Source: Rugamonas fusca (GTDB taxonomy: Bacteria > Pseudomonadota > Gammaproteobacteria > Burkholderiales > Burkholderiaceae_D). Taken from it: 64,000 nucleotides of DNA. This document shows positions 8,433 through 17,719 of the stretch, in pieces. Made by a program: the position numbers and the translations under genes. How positions within the stretch are numbered: the first letter of the stretch is position 1; the number at the start of each line of letters is the position of its first letter. The notes below the pieces were generated by a model. The model was not told the DNA's origin and made no database searches. It was given only the letters and a program-made list of their open reading frames with translations. The stretch spans positions 1 through 64,000 of the forward strand of contig NZ_JACEZS010000004.1 of NCBI RefSeq assembly GCF_014042365.1, written 5' to 3'.

Positions 8433-10922
8433 ATGACAAAAACGCCGAAAACTTTAACGTTGTCCGTCAAGGCTAACCGTACCAGCTCCGCGCCGCTGGT
8501 GGTGCCGAAGACGACTTTATCTTATGTCATCGAGAATGCGCAAGAGGCAGCGGGCAAAGTAACGGTAGTCAAGAAAAAGAGCTCGCGCCTGGCCGCTGTG
8601 GCCGCCGCGGAAGCGGCCGCCGCCGAAGCGGGCGTGGCGGCGGAAGCGCCAGCCAAGACCCCGACCGTGAAAGTGGCCCGCAAGGCCGGCGCCGCCTCGG
8701 CCGCCGTGTCGCTGGCCGCGCCGGCCGGCCCCAAGCCGGCTGCCGCGCCCAAGTCCAAGCTGGTCAAGGCCAAGGCTGAGCCGGCGCCTGTGGTGATCGT
8801 GACGGCCGGCCCGGCCGTGAGCCAGGTGACGGACGCGGCCACGCTGGCCTCGATCGACACCTCCGGCTACCTGCTGCCCAGCGTGAAGGTGCCGGGCCGC
8901 CGTGGCCGCAAGCCGAGCGAATTCACGCCGGAAAACGATGAAGTGGCGGCGCTGAACGCCGTCGAGCGCGCCGAGCTGAAGGCCGTCTCCAAGGCCCGCG
9001 AACGCAAGGCCAAGGGGGGCGCCGACCTGCTGGGCATGGACCCGAAAGCGTCGGCCGAGGACCTGGAACGCCGCCGCCAGCAGATCAAGAACCTGATCAA
9101 CATGGGCAAGGAGCGCGGCTTCCTGACCTATGCCGAGATCAACGACCAGCTGCCCGAGAACATCGTCGATCCGGAAGCCATCGAAGGCATCATCGCCACC
9201 TTCAACGACATGGGCATCGCCATCTACGAGCGCGCGCCCGACGCGGAATCGCTGTTGTTGACCGACAACGTGGCCACCGTCACCAGCGACGATGAAGTGG
9301 AGGCGGCCGCCGCCACGGCGCTGTCGACCGTCGACTCCGACTTTGGCCGTACCACTGACCCGGTGCGCATGTACATGCGTGAGATGGGCGCCGTGGCGCT
9401 GCTGACGCGTGAAGGCGAGATCGAGATCGCCAAGCGTATCGAAGGCGGCCTGAAGGACATGATCCAGGCCATCTCGGCCTGCCCGACCACGATCGCCGAG
9501 ATTGTGGCGCTGGCCAAGAAGATCGAAGCGGACGAGATGAAGGTGGATGAAGTGGTGGACGGCTTCGTCGACCTCAACGAAGCGAACAACGCGCCGGCCG
9601 TCAGCACGGCCGCGGCCACCGCGTCGGACGACGACGAGGAAGAGGACGTCGAGGAAGAGGAAGAGGACGGCGACGCCAATGGCGGCGCGGCCGGTTTCTC
9701 GACCGAGCAGCTGGTGCAGCTGAAGAAGGCGGCGCTGGAAAAATTCGCCGTCATCTCGGCCCAGTACGACAAGATGCGCAAGGCCACGGGCGGCTACGGC
9801 TCCAAGGGTTACGTGGCGGCGCAGGAAGCCATTTCCAACGAGCTGCTGGGCATCCGCTTCACGGCCAAGGTGGTCGAGAAGCTGTGCGACACGCTGCGCG
9901 GCCAGATGGAGGAAGTGCGCCACATCGAGCGCGCCGTGCTGGAACTGTGCGTGAACAAGTGCGGCATGCCGCGCGCCCACTTCATCAAGGTCTTCCCCGG
10001 CAACGAGTGCGACCTGGACTGGGTGGACCTGGAAGTCGATTGCGCCTATCCCTACAGCGCCGTGCTGGGCCGTAACGTGCCGGCCGTGAAAGAGCTGCAG
10101 AAGAAGATGATCGACCTGCAGGCGCGCGTGGCGCTGCCGCTGGCCGACCTGCGCAAGATCAACAAGCAGATGGCGGCCGGCGAGAAGCGCGCCCGCCAGG
10201 CCAAGCGTGAAATGACGGTGGCCAACCTGCGCCTGGTGATCTCGATCGCCAAGAAATACATCAACCGCGGCCTGCAGTTCCTCGACCTGATCCAGGAAGG
10301 CAATATCGGCCTGCTGAAGGCGGTGGACAAGTTCGAATACCGCCGTGGCTACAAGTTCTCGACCTACGCCACGTGGTGGATCCGCCAGGCCATCACCCGC
10401 TCCATCGCGGACATGGCGCGCACCATCCGGGTGCCGGTGCACATGATCGAAACGATCAACAAGATGAACCGCATCTCGCGCCAGATCATGCAGGAAACGG
10501 GCAGCGAACCGGACCTGGCGACCCTGGCCGTCAAGATGGAAATGCCGGAAAACAAGGTGCGCGAAATCATGAAGATCGCCAAGGAGCCGATCTCGATGGA
10601 AACGCCGATGGGCGAGGATGGCGATTCGCAGCTGGGCGACTTCATCGAAGACAACACCACGCTGGCGCCGCTGGACGCCGCGCTGCACGCTTCGATGCGC
10701 AACGTGATCAAGGAAGTGCTCGATTCGCTCACCCCGCGCGAAGCGAAGGTGCTGCGCATGCGCTACGGCGTGGAAATGTCGAACGACCACACGCTGGAAG
10801 AAGTGGGCAAGCAGTTCGACGTGACGCGCGAGCGTATCCGCCAGATCGAAGCGAAGGCCATGAGCAAGCTGCGCCAGCCGTCCCGTTCGGACAAGCTGAA
10901 GACCTTCCTGACCACGCACTAA
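8433..10922 (+). CDS. rpoD: RNA polymerase primary sigma factor RpoD (sigma-70)
   Basis: Encodes 829 aa. The C-terminal half holds all sigma-70 regions. Region 2 has [36 protein letters not shown] and [15 protein letters not shown] (-10 recognition). Region 3 follows, and region 4 has [13 protein letters not shown] and [24 protein letters not shown] (-35 helix-turn-helix). The non-conserved region carries a strongly acidic stretch ([16 protein letters not shown], about residues 393-408). The first ~170 residues are a Lys/Ala/Pro-rich extension absent from the 613-aa E. coli protein; long N-termini are usual in Betaproteobacteria. Region 1.1 follows ([32 protein letters not shown]). It is not beside rpsU or dnaG, its usual neighbours. 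GAGAGAAATTTA precedes the ATG. Confidence 0.97.
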   Translation: MTKTPKTLTLSVKANRTSSAPLVVPKTTLSYVIENAQEAAGKVTVVKKKSSRLAAVAAAEAAAAEAGVAAEAPAKTPTVKVARKAGAASAAVSLAAPAGPKPAAAPKSKLVKAKAEPAPVVIVTAGPAVSQVTDAATLASIDTSGYLLPSVKVPGRRGRKPSEFTPENDEVAALNAVERAELKAVSKARERKAKGGADLLGMDPKASAEDLERRRQQIKNLINMGKERGFLTYAEINDQLPENIVDPEAIEGIIATFNDMGIAIYERAPDAESLLLTDNVATVTSDDEVEAAAATALSTVDSDFGRTTDPVRMYMREMGAVALLTREGEIEIAKRIEGGLKDMIQAISACPTTIAEIVALAKKIEADEMKVDEVVDGFVDLNEANNAPAVSTAAATASDDDEEEDVEEEEEDGDANGGAAGFSTEQLVQLKKAALEKFAVISAQYDKMRKATGGYGSKGYVAAQEAISNELLGIRFTAKVVEKLCDTLRGQMEEVRHIERAVLELCVNKCGMPRAHFIKVFPGNECDLDWVDLEVDCAYPYSAVLGRNVPAVKELQKKMIDLQARVALPLADLRKINKQMAAGEKRARQAKREMTVANLRLVISIAKKYINRGLQFLDLIQEGNIGLLKAVDKFEYRRGYKFSTYATWWIRQAITRSIADMARTIRVPVHMIETINKMNRISRQIMQETGSEPDLATLAVKMEMPENKVREIMKIAKEPISMETPMGEDGDSQLGDFIEDNTTLAPLDAALHASMRNVIKEVLDSLTPREAKVLRMRYGVEMSNDHTLEEVGKQFDVTRERIRQIEAKAMSKLRQPSRSDKLKTFLTTH

Positions 10923-10945
10923 GCGCGGCAGACGCTGGTGAGGGG

Positions 10946-10971
10946 AAGGGAGGCGCGAGCCTCCCTTTTTT
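10946..10971 (+). terminator. Rho-independent terminator of rpoD
   Basis: AAGGGAGGC pairs with GCCTCCC around a GCGA loop and six T follow. Its T-run touches the stop codon of the convergent MFS gene. Confidence 0.9.
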
Positions 10972-12221
10972 CATTCCGGCGCCCGGCGCAGCGAGGTGAA
11001 TACGATGATGGCGGCCAGCGACAGCAGGGCGGCCGCGCCGAAGGTCCAGGCCGGGTTGATGCTCCACAGCGCGCCCGCCAGCAGCGAGGCGGGCAGGTAG
11101 AGCGCCCCCGTCACGAAGCTGTAGATGCCGATGGCCGAGGCGCGCCGCTCCGGTTCCAGGTCCGCGATGTAGGCCTTGCTCTGGGCTTCGTCGATGGCGT
11201 AGAACAGGCCGTAGACGCCGAACGCAGCCACCATCTGCCACTTGCCATGGGCCAGCGCCAGCCATGCGTTGAGCAGGCCATGCAGCAGGTAGCCCAGCAC
11301 GATCACGCGGCGCCGGCCTATGCGGTCGCCCAGCCGTCCCATCGCTGGCGCGGCCAGCACGCAGGTGACGTTGAACAAGGCATACAGCAGCACGATCTGC
11401 GCCACCCCAAAACCGACGTCGTGCGCCTTCAATAGCAGGAAGCCCAGGCTGTAGTAGGCCAGCGCGAACAGCCCGCCCGGCAGCAGGAAGCGCTTGAAGC
11501 CGGGACTGAGCGCGCGCCAGTTCTGCCACACGCTTTCGCGCGCGTGCGGCGCGGCGGAGCGCTCGTCCACCGTGGCCAGCACGATCACGCTGACCACGGC
11601 CGGCACCACGGCCACCCAGAACAGCAGCCGGTAGGCGTCGCCCGTTTCGCCCAGCCATTTCAATAAGGCCCACGCCACCAGCGGGCCCACCACGGCGCCC
11701 GATTTGTCCAGCGCCTTGTGCACGCCGAACGCGTAGCCGCGCCGTCTGGATGGGGCGATGGCGGCCAGCCAGGCGTCGCGCGGCGGGCCACGGAAGCTCT
11801 TGCCCAGCCGTTCGATCACGCGGAACAGGCTCAGGGCCGTGATGGCCGTGCTCACCAGCAGGATGGTCTTGGCCAGGGTGGAAAAACCGTAGCCGGCCAC
11901 CACCAGCGCCTTGCGGCGGCCGCCACGGTCCGACAGCCAGCCCGACAGGTAGTTGAGCGAGGCGGACGAAAAATCGGCCAGCCCTTCGATCAGCCCAAGC
12001 AGTGAACTGGAGGCGCCGGCCACGGTGGTGAAGAAGATGGCGAACACGGAGAAGATCATCTCCGAACTGAGGTCGGTCAAAAAGCTGACCAGGCCCAGCT
12101 TGAGGATGTCGGGATGCAGGCCGCGCCAGCCGGGTGCCGGCGGGGCCTGCGGCGGCGATGCGGGACGCTGCCCGTCATCGTCCGCCGTGGCAGGCGGGGT
12201 GGAATCAGGGCGCTCCGGCAT
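10971..12221 (-). CDS. MFS transporter
   Basis: Encodes 416 aa with about 12 hydrophobic segments beginning ILKLGLVSFLTDLSSEMIFSV. The family loop motifs are clear: GWLSDRGGRRKALVVAGY between helices 2 and 3, RLGKSFRGPPRDAWLAAIAP, and GRLGDRIGRRRVIVLGY between helices 8 and 9. The RGPPRDAWLA signature is typical of a bacterial MFS subgroup annotated as drug or metabolite efflux carriers; the substrate is not deducible. The stop abuts the rpoD terminator. Its start overlaps the 3' end of dsbC by 17 nt, so the two are probably one transcript, with dsbC first. Confidence 0.85.
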   Translation of the reverse strand: MPERPDSTPPATADDDGQRPASPPQAPPAPGWRGLHPDILKLGLVSFLTDLSSEMIFSVFAIFFTTVAGASSSLLGLIEGLADFSSASLNYLSGWLSDRGGRRKALVVAGYGFSTLAKTILLVSTAITALSLFRVIERLGKSFRGPPRDAWLAAIAPSRRRGYAFGVHKALDKSGAVVGPLVAWALLKWLGETGDAYRLLFWVAVVPAVVSVIVLATVDERSAAPHARESVWQNWRALSPGFKRFLLPGGLFALAYYSLGFLLLKAHDVGFGVAQIVLLYALFNVTCVLAAPAMGRLGDRIGRRRVIVLGYLLHGLLNAWLALAHGKWQMVAAFGVYGLFYAIDEAQSKAYIADLEPERRASAIGIYSFVTGALYLPASLLAGALWSINPAWTFGAAALLSLAAIIVFTSLRRAPE

Positions 12222-12975
12222 CGCTGGCGGCGTGCGGCTTGAGGGTGGCCGCGGCGGTCAATCGGCCTTCGAGCGCGCGCACGTCGAACGCGCTGCCGGT
12301 GCGGGTGCCGTCTGCGAAATACACGGTGGGCGTGCCGATCACGTGCAGCTTTTTGCCCAGTGCCAGCACCTGCTCGTGCGGCGCCGTGCAGCCCGCCGGT
12401 GCGGCGGGGGCGGCCTTGCTATCCTCTATCCAGGCCCGCCAGGCCTGGGCGCGGTCGGGCGCGCACCAGATGTTGCGCGACTTGACGGCCGAATCCTCGG
12501 ACAGGATGTCGAGCAGGAAGGTGTAGATGGTGACGTTGTCGATGTTCTTGAGCGTCTGGTGCAGCTTGCGGCAGTAGGGGCAGTTGGGGTCTTCGAATAC
12601 GGCCATCACGCGCTTGCCGTCGCCGCGCACGGTCTTGATGGCCGTTTCCAGCGGCAGGTCGGCGAAGCGGATCGTGGCCAACTGGTCGGCGCGGGCGCGC
12701 GTCAGGTCCTGGTAGGTGGTGGTGTCGACCACCTTGCCGACGAACAGGTACCTGGCGTTTTCGTCCGTGTAGAACACGTCGCCGTTGGTGCGCACTTCAT
12801 ACAGGCCGCCGTAGGGCGTCTTGCTGACGCCATCGACCTTGATGTTGATGCCCATGCGCGGTTCGATCAGGGCGTGGATGCGCGCTTCGGTTGGCGTTTC
12901 CGCGCTGGCCTGGGCCAGCGCCGGCTGGGTGGCGGCCAACACCAGTGCCGCCGACAGCGCTAACTTGTGCTTCAT
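12205..12975 (-). CDS. dsbC: Thiol:disulfide isomerase DsbC-like
   Basis: Encodes 256 aa with a signal peptide (KLALSAALVLAATQPALAQA). The N-terminal DsbC dimerisation domain (about 25-90) includes YGGLYEVRTNGDVFYTDENARYLFVGKV. The thioredoxin-fold domain has active site CPYC (in FEDPNCPYCRKLH, about residue 128) and the cis-proline loop GTPT (about 220). E. coli DsbC has CGYC; CPYC is a known variant and also the glutaredoxin motif. Two further cysteines (WCAPDRA, GCTAPHE) match the structural disulfide of DsbC. It acts in the periplasm to reshuffle wrong disulfides. It lies between a lipase foldase gene and an MFS gene on the same strand. Confidence 0.88.
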   Translation of the reverse strand: MKHKLALSAALVLAATQPALAQASAETPTEARIHALIEPRMGINIKVDGVSKTPYGGLYEVRTNGDVFYTDENARYLFVGKVVDTTTYQDLTRARADQLATIRFADLPLETAIKTVRGDGKRVMAVFEDPNCPYCRKLHQTLKNIDNVTIYTFLLDILSEDSAVKSRNIWCAPDRAQAWRAWIEDSKAAPAAPAGCTAPHEQVLALGKKLHVIGTPTVYFADGTRTGSAFDVRALEGRLTAAATLKPHAASDAGAP

Positions 12976-12995
12976 GTTCTATCCTTGTGGTGTGG

Positions 12996-13997
12996 TCATT
13001 CGATGCCGCTGGCGCGCGCGCGCAGGCGCTCGCCCTCGGTGGGGAACAGTTCGGTGCGCAGCGCTGCGAGCTTGCGGCGGCGCGCGTCGCCGGGACTGGC
13101 CGCGTCGCCCTGCAGCTGGCTGGCGGCCGCGCGGTAGCGCGCGTAATGGACGCGCCACTGCCTTTCCTCGGCGGCGGCCGTCTCGTAGGAACGGGTGGCG
13201 TCGCGCGCCACTTCGGCCAGTTCGGCGTCGCGCGCCGCCTGCTCGGTGGCGCCGTGCAGGCGTTGCTGGCGCAAGGTGTTGGAGTCCGGTTCGGCGTCCG
13301 CCGCGCCGCCCGAACCGGGGCGGCCGGCATGGCTGGCAGCGTCCGTCGCGCTGCCTGTGTCGGCGTTACGCGCGCGCAGCTCGGCCACGGCGTCGGCCAG
13401 CACGTCATCGTCGTCGCCGAACCAGGCCCGTTGCAGCGCGGGCGGGAAGCTTTGCTGGCGCAACCGCGCACGCTGTTCCTGCCACGTGGCCAGCCGTTCC
13501 GTTTGCTGCGCGTCGGGCACGGCGCCTGGGGCCAGGGTGAGCTGCTGGCGCGCCAGCAGGTCGTCGTGGGCGCGGATGTAGGCCACGTACGGGGCCAGCA
13601 GCGCTTCGGCCTGGGCGGCGGCGCCGGCGGGCAGGCGCTGCTTCAGGTAGGCGCGCAGCTGGGCCGCGCGGGCCGCCAGGTCGGCGCCGTCGCCGCGGAT
13701 CAGGAAATAGTCGAAGCTGGCGCGCAGCTGGCGGTTGGCCTGCAATTGCCCCCCGTTGCCGATGGTGAATCCGTCTGGCGGCGGTTCGTCCGTGTCCACG
13801 GCTGGCGCGGCGTTGCCGGGCGCGCCGCTCAGCGTGCCGGGGCCGATGGGCCCATTCCATGCGGCCGTGGCGGGCGGGGCGCCGGTTTCGCCAGGCGCAT
13901 CGGCCGGCGCGCCGGCCTGCCAGTACCAGATCAGGCCGGCGCTGGCCAGCGCGGCGGCCACGTAGCCACCCTGGCGGAGATAGGAGCTGAGGTGCAT
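12996..13997 (-). CDS. Lipase secretion chaperone (foldase, Lif/LifO family)
   Basis: Encodes 333 aa. An N-terminal membrane anchor (GYVAAALASAGLIWYW, residues about 11-26) and a Pro/Ala-rich linker precede the Lif signature region. RASFDYFL at residues 92-99 corresponds to the conserved RxxFDY(F/C)LSAxGE motif of lipase foldases; the GE here is degraded to GDG. The rest is helical and charged, with YVAYIRAHDDLLARQ and RAWFGDDDD as seen in the family. Foldases fold a periplasmic class I lipase before type II secretion. The cognate lipase is usually adjacent, but none is in the window. ATG at 13997 was chosen over an upstream in-frame codon because it precedes the anchor directly. Confidence 0.8.
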   Translation of the reverse strand: MHLSSYLRQGGYVAAALASAGLIWYWQAGAPADAPGETGAPPATAAWNGPIGPGTLSGAPGNAAPAVDTDEPPPDGFTIGNGGQLQANRQLRASFDYFLIRGDGADLAARAAQLRAYLKQRLPAGAAAQAEALLAPYVAYIRAHDDLLARQQLTLAPGAVPDAQQTERLATWQEQRARLRQQSFPPALQRAWFGDDDDVLADAVAELRARNADTGSATDAASHAGRPGSGGAADAEPDSNTLRQQRLHGATEQAARDAELAEVARDATRSYETAAAEERQWRVHYARYRAAASQLQGDAASPGDARRRKLAALRTELFPTEGERLRARASGIE

Positions 13998-14025
13998 GGA
14001 CGGCTCGCCGCTGCGTGGCGCGGTT

Positions 14026-14556
14026 TCAGATCTTCTTGTCGACGGCCGGCGGACCCGGTTCGGCGCCCGGCACGGCCTTGGCGCCGGCCTGCACGGGCGC
14101 GGCATAGCGGGTCACCACCTGCCAGCCATTGTCGCCCTGTTTCCAGGTGTCGATCACGAACACTTGCTGGGGCAGGGGCGAGGTCTTGGGCACGTCCAGT
14201 TTCCACAGGAAGCTGACCACCATCAGCGGGCCATATTCATGCACGGCCATCTGCTCGATGCGCGAGTCGAACGGGGCGCCGGACTGCGCCTGCTTGAGCC
14301 ATTCGGCGCGCGCCGTGGGGCGGCCGGGGGCGGCCGCCGTGCGCAGTTCGAAGTTGTCGGCCACCAGCCGGTTCAGGGTGTCCGTGTCGTGCTGGCGGAT
14401 GGCCTGCAGCCAGTCTTCTTCCAGCTCCGAGAATTGTTTCACCGTCAGCGTCACGGTGGGGACGATGCGCTTTTGCGCTTCGGCGGCCAGCGCAGGCTGG
14501 GCGGCCAGGGACAGCAGAGTGAGCAACGTCGGCAACTTCAGCAGGTACTTGGGCAT
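14026..14556 (-). CDS. Secreted NTF2-like (SnoaL/DUF4440-type) protein
   Basis: Encodes 176 aa with a signal peptide (LLKLPTLLTLLSLAAQPALA-AE). The mature part has the NTF2-like pattern: an N-terminal helix (QFSELEEDWLQAIRQHDTDTLNRLVADNFELRTA), then ARAEWLKQAQSG and beta strands (QMAVHEYGPLMVVSFLW, VFVIDTWKQGDNGWQVVTRYAAPV). The family includes ketosteroid isomerase-like enzymes and many binding proteins; no catalytic pair can be assigned. It ends in a Pro/Ala tail. It lies 28 nt upstream of the lipase foldase on the same strand and may share its transcript. Confidence 0.7.
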   Translation of the reverse strand: MPKYLLKLPTLLTLLSLAAQPALAAEAQKRIVPTVTLTVKQFSELEEDWLQAIRQHDTDTLNRLVADNFELRTAAAPGRPTARAEWLKQAQSGAPFDSRIEQMAVHEYGPLMVVSFLWKLDVPKTSPLPQQVFVIDTWKQGDNGWQVVTRYAAPVQAGAKAVPGAEPGPPAVDKKI

Positions 14557-14625
14557 ACGGGTTCCGGTAAGAATGGCCGCCGCACTGGGTGCGCGGCGGC
14601 CTGACTTCATGCTACACCATCCCGC

Positions 14626-15573
14626 TTAGGGATATTGCATGGTGCACGCCTGGGAAGGCAGCAGGGTCCAGTTCTGCTGGATCAGGTACTTCAGGCCGCC
14701 CAGCGTCACGTTGTACTTGGCGCCGTTGGAGGCCAGGTAGGTGGTGCCAAAGGTCCACGCGCACTTGTCGCCGTTCTCCATGCCGCTTTGCAGCGAGTAC
14801 CAGGCGTTGCCATCCGGATCGGTGACAGCTTCTTCCAGCTCGTGCGCGAAGATGCTGGCCATGGCGTCGGCGCCCGGCGTGTTGTTCGGGCTCGGCGTGT
14901 TGGCGCCGCAGGCCGACGGGCACTGGGTTTCCGGGTTGCCCACGAAGGCGTACTTGATGTTCTGGCCGCTCACGGTGGTGTTGGTGTGCCAGCCGCAGTA
15001 CTGGGTGCAGAAGCCCGAAGTGGCCGTGGTGGCGCTGTCGGTCATCACGAAGTAGACGGCGTTGCTGTCGAGCGGCAGGGCGCCCGACGAGATGGCGTTG
15101 GTCACCACGGTCTGGATGTTGGCGTCCGTCAGCTGGGTGCCCAGGGTGCCGGAGTTGGTGATGCTGCCGGCCAGCTTGACGCTGTTGCTCACGTGGGTGT
15201 TGCTGCCGTTGTAGTAGGTGGTGTTGATGTTGAAGTAAGGCGAGCCACCGATGCTTTGCGCCAGCGTGCTCAACACGCTCTTCGAGGCGGGGCCGTTACC
15301 GCTGTCCCAGTTGCTGCCGTACCAGATGTAGTACACGTTGGTGGTGGGCGCGACCATCACGGGGCCGCCCTGGTAGGTCAGGTTGGAGGTGCGGCGCGCC
15401 TTGAGCGTGGCCGCTTTCTCCGGGTGGCTCATGGAGTCCAGGTCCAGTTCGCCCCAGCCTTTGCCGGTCGGTTTGAAGATGGAGTCCTTGGACTCCTTGA
15501 TGACGCCGGCATGGGCGGCGGTGGCGCATGCCAGGCCGGCAGCGAGCAAAGTAAGTTTGAGGCGCAAAGTCAT
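14626..15573 (-). CDS. EXORDIUM/PHI-1-like secreted protein
   Basis: Encodes 315 aa with a signal peptide (LKLTLLAAGLACATAAHA-GV). The body resembles the plant EXORDIUM (phosphate-induced protein 1) family: QGGPVMVAPTTNVYYIWYG near the start, VYFVMTDSAT in the middle, and FAHELEEAVTDPDGNAWYSL near residue 245, which matches the family's HELxE...DP...AWY block. Five cysteines in CTQYCGWH, QCPSACG and DKCAW suggest disulfides in an exported protein. The HELEE motif is reminiscent of zinc proteases, but no activity is established for the family. Bacterial homologues are rare beside plant ones. Single gene, possibly controlled through an inverted repeat 34 nt upstream. Confidence 0.72.
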   Translation of the reverse strand: MTLRLKLTLLAAGLACATAAHAGVIKESKDSIFKPTGKGWGELDLDSMSHPEKAATLKARRTSNLTYQGGPVMVAPTTNVYYIWYGSNWDSGNGPASKSVLSTLAQSIGGSPYFNINTTYYNGSNTHVSNSVKLAGSITNSGTLGTQLTDANIQTVVTNAISSGALPLDSNAVYFVMTDSATTATSGFCTQYCGWHTNTTVSGQNIKYAFVGNPETQCPSACGANTPSPNNTPGADAMASIFAHELEEAVTDPDGNAWYSLQSGMENGDKCAWTFGTTYLASNGAKYNVTLGGLKYLIQQNWTLLPSQACTMQYP

Positions 15574-15606
15574 GTCGATTTCTCCATGGGGTGTGGAACA
15601 TCAAAG

Positions 15607-15625
15607 TTGTCCTGCTAACGGACAA
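15607..15625. promoter_or_regulatory. Operator-like inverted repeat upstream of the EXORDIUM-like gene
   Basis: TTGTCC and GGACAA are 6-bp arms separated by 7 nt, 34 nt upstream of the start codon at 15573. The position fits a regulator site or 5' UTR hairpin; no regulator is known. Confidence 0.3.
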
Positions 15626-16101
15626 TCTGCTCTTACTCCGCTGTCTACATGCTGCCATGCGTCAACAAGCGTGAGTATATTTTAACGCTCTCGTCTGTTG
15701 GCGAGCGCGAAAAAATGCTGCGGCTGCGCACCGTCTCTTGCCATCAAGAGAACGGGCATTGCTTATGCGTTAAATGATTTGTGGCGGCGCAATAAAGCGG
15801 CTACGCGGGGGTGCGTGGGGGGCGACTGACGGGATGGAAGAGGTGCGCGAGGCGGATGGTGCCAAAAACGGAACTCAAGGTGCTCAACAACATGTGCTTC
15901 TCCCGATGAGATTGTGCGGCACTGCGGTTGCGCTTGTGGCGCGAGCAGATTTGATTGTTATGGTGTTGCTTTGCTGCGATGTTGTGAGTTCATTTTACTG
16001 AAATATTTTACATTTGCTATTGTTTTCGTGGCTCTGTTGAAAAATTAAGACAGTTGAAGATGGCAAGCGGGCCAAGGCCGGGCACGGCGGCTGGCCATGG
16101 T
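15626..16101. other. Intergenic region, no gene seen
   Basis: About 475 bp, less GC-rich than its surroundings, between two leftward genes. The open frames here have no ribosome site or family resemblance. A GGCTCTGTTGAAAAATT string near 16030 resembles insertion-sequence ends, but no partner end or transposase is visible. Confidence 0.5.
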
Positions 16102-17130
16102 TCAACTCAGGGCGGGCAGCGATTGCTGCTTGCGCATGCGTTTTGAGGTGTACATGCGTTGATCGGCCGCCTCGAGCAGCTGTTCAAGGTGGCTGGCGTC
16201 ATCCGGGTAGAGCGCGGCGCCGATGCTGGCGCCGAGATTCAGGCGATGGCCTTCGAATTCAAACCCGCGTTCGATCGCGTCGCAAAGCGCCAGCTTCTTT
16301 TGCTCGAGGTTGGCGGCCGTTTGCACAGTTGACAGGATCACGCAAAACTCGTCGCCACCGACACGCGCGACCAGGTCCGAGTCCCGGATCGTGGCCGTAA
16401 TGCGCTGTGCCACCGCCCGGATGGCGGCATCGCCCGCGCGGTGGCCGAAGTGGTCGTTGATCGTCTTCAGCCCGTCCATATCGATGCACAGCACGCCGAA
16501 TCGTTCATGCCGGCGCTTGGCCAGGGCGATGCCATGCCGTAACCTGTCGTAGTAGAGCGCCCGGTTGGCGACATTGGTGAGCGCGTCATGCGTGGCGCTG
16601 TGATAGAGCGCGTTGGTTTCCAGCTTGGCGGCATGGAACATGGCCGCGCCGATTAGTTCGGACATCAGTTCGAGCACCGCCGTGTGCCGCTCATTGAAGG
16701 CGTTGACCTCGGTCGAGATCACCTTGAGCGCGCCCACCGCGACGTCTTCATGGAGAAGTGGTATGACCGCCATCGAGCGCAGGCCCACCTTGCGGCACGC
16801 GGCCTGGTCCACCCGCTCGTCCGTTTCCGAGTCCACACACAGCAGGATGCGCCTGGAGCGCACGCACAGTCCCGACAGACTGCCGACCATGCGGATGCGC
16901 AGGCCGAGTTGCGCGCCGGCGCTGCCCGCAACGGCGCGATAGACCATCTCCTCGCCTTCCGCGATTTCCACGATGGCGCCGGTGGCGTGGGTGAGCGCCT
17001 GGGCGCGTTCGCACACCAGCGCCATCACGCCGCCAAGGTCCAGGCCGCAGCGGGCGATTTCCGTGTGGGTTCGTATCACCTCGAGCAGGGTGGCCGTATC
17101 AAGGCGCAGGAACCGCGGCAGGTGCTCCAT
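16102..17130 (-). CDS. GAF-GGDEF diguanylate cyclase
   Basis: Encodes 342 aa from ATG 17130; a GTG five codons earlier (17145) is an alternative start. Residues about 20-165 are a GAF sensor domain (AVIPLLHEDVAVGALKVIS). From about 175, HDALTNVANRALYYDRL opens the GGDEF domain, with RFGVLCIDMDGLKTINDHFGH and the intact active site VGGDEF. An RxxD inhibitory-site motif (RDSD) lies five residues before the GGDEF, so product inhibition by c-di-GMP is expected. The protein has no membrane segment and should be a cytoplasmic c-di-GMP synthase responding to a small ligand or redox cue. Single gene, with no EAL partner nearby. Confidence 0.88.
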   Translation of the reverse strand: MEHLPRFLRLDTATLLEVIRTHTEIARCGLDLGGVMALVCERAQALTHATGAIVEIAEGEEMVYRAVAGSAGAQLGLRIRMVGSLSGLCVRSRRILLCVDSETDERVDQAACRKVGLRSMAVIPLLHEDVAVGALKVISTEVNAFNERHTAVLELMSELIGAAMFHAAKLETNALYHSATHDALTNVANRALYYDRLRHGIALAKRRHERFGVLCIDMDGLKTINDHFGHRAGDAAIRAVAQRITATIRDSDLVARVGGDEFCVILSTVQTAANLEQKKLALCDAIERGFEFEGHRLNLGASIGAALYPDDASHLEQLLEAADQRMYTSKRMRKQQSLPALS

Positions 17131-17260
17131 GGACTGAATTCTCACATAAAATCACATCATGTCAGTGTGACTTACATAATGCAAAAAGGCAATTAATTAT
17201 TGCTATTGCGGTATGGCCACCCGATGGATTGATTGATGCCGCCAGCCGTGCGGCGCCGCG

Positions 17261-17458
17261 CTATTGCTTGTTTCTGGAGCGGCGCACTTTGGGCGCGCCG
17301 AACAGCGCTTCGACCATGGGATCGCGGCGGGCGATGGCGCGGCTGGCGCGCACGGGATAGATCACGTCATCGACCAGGCGGTGGATGCGGGTGCCGTCGC
17401 GGTCTATCGTGATGTTCAGGGCCGATTCGCGCCCCTGGCTTGGTACATGCTCGTTCAT
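17261..17458 (-). CDS. Small hypothetical protein
   Basis: Encodes 65 aa starting MNEHVPSQG. GAGGAA stands 9 nt before the ATG at 17458, a better site than the GTG three codons upstream. The sequence is charged (ALNITIDRDGTRIHRLVDDVIYPVRASRAIARRDPMVEALFG) with a basic tail (KVRRSRNKQ), soluble, and matches no family I recognise. It sits alone between the GGDEF gene and the divergent nos cluster. Confidence 0.5.
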   Translation of the reverse strand: MNEHVPSQGRESALNITIDRDGTRIHRLVDDVIYPVRASRAIARRDPMVEALFGAPKVRRSRNKQ

Positions 17459-17705
17459 CAGACGCACTTCCTCTTTCGTGGCGCCCGGCGCTGCCTGCAG
17501 ATCGGAGCGGTAGGCGAGCGGCCATGCTACGGCACGCGCGGCCCCGCGCGCAATACGCCTTCCGCTGCGTGTGACTAGTCCCTAATGCTTAGCTGTGCTA
17601 GTTCCCATTGCCGCCACCGGACCCACTATTCACCGATAGCGCCAGCGCGCCAGGCTCCCTACACTGCCCAGGTCGGTCAGCGCATTGTTTTGGCTTCGGA
17701 ATTCC

Positions 17706-17719
17706 TTGACCCAGATCAT
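17706..17719 (+). promoter_or_regulatory. FNR/DNR-type box upstream of nosZ
   Basis: TTGAC-CCAG-ATCAT matches 8 of 10 conserved bases of the FNR/DNR consensus TTGAT-N4-ATCAA. It is centred about 110 nt before the nosZ start. Denitrification genes in Betaproteobacteria are commonly driven by such sites under low oxygen or nitric oxide; use here is inferred. The rest of 17459-17821 holds no convincing gene. Confidence 0.55.

Noticed and set aside
15774..16001. 75-codon open frame in the gap before the GGDEF gene
   Set aside because: No ribosome site, no recognisable protein pattern, and low-complexity composition.
16029..16048. GGCTCTGTTGAAAAATT-like string as an insertion-sequence end
   Set aside because: It resembles IS6 or IS5-type ends, but no partner end, target duplication or transposase remnant is present.
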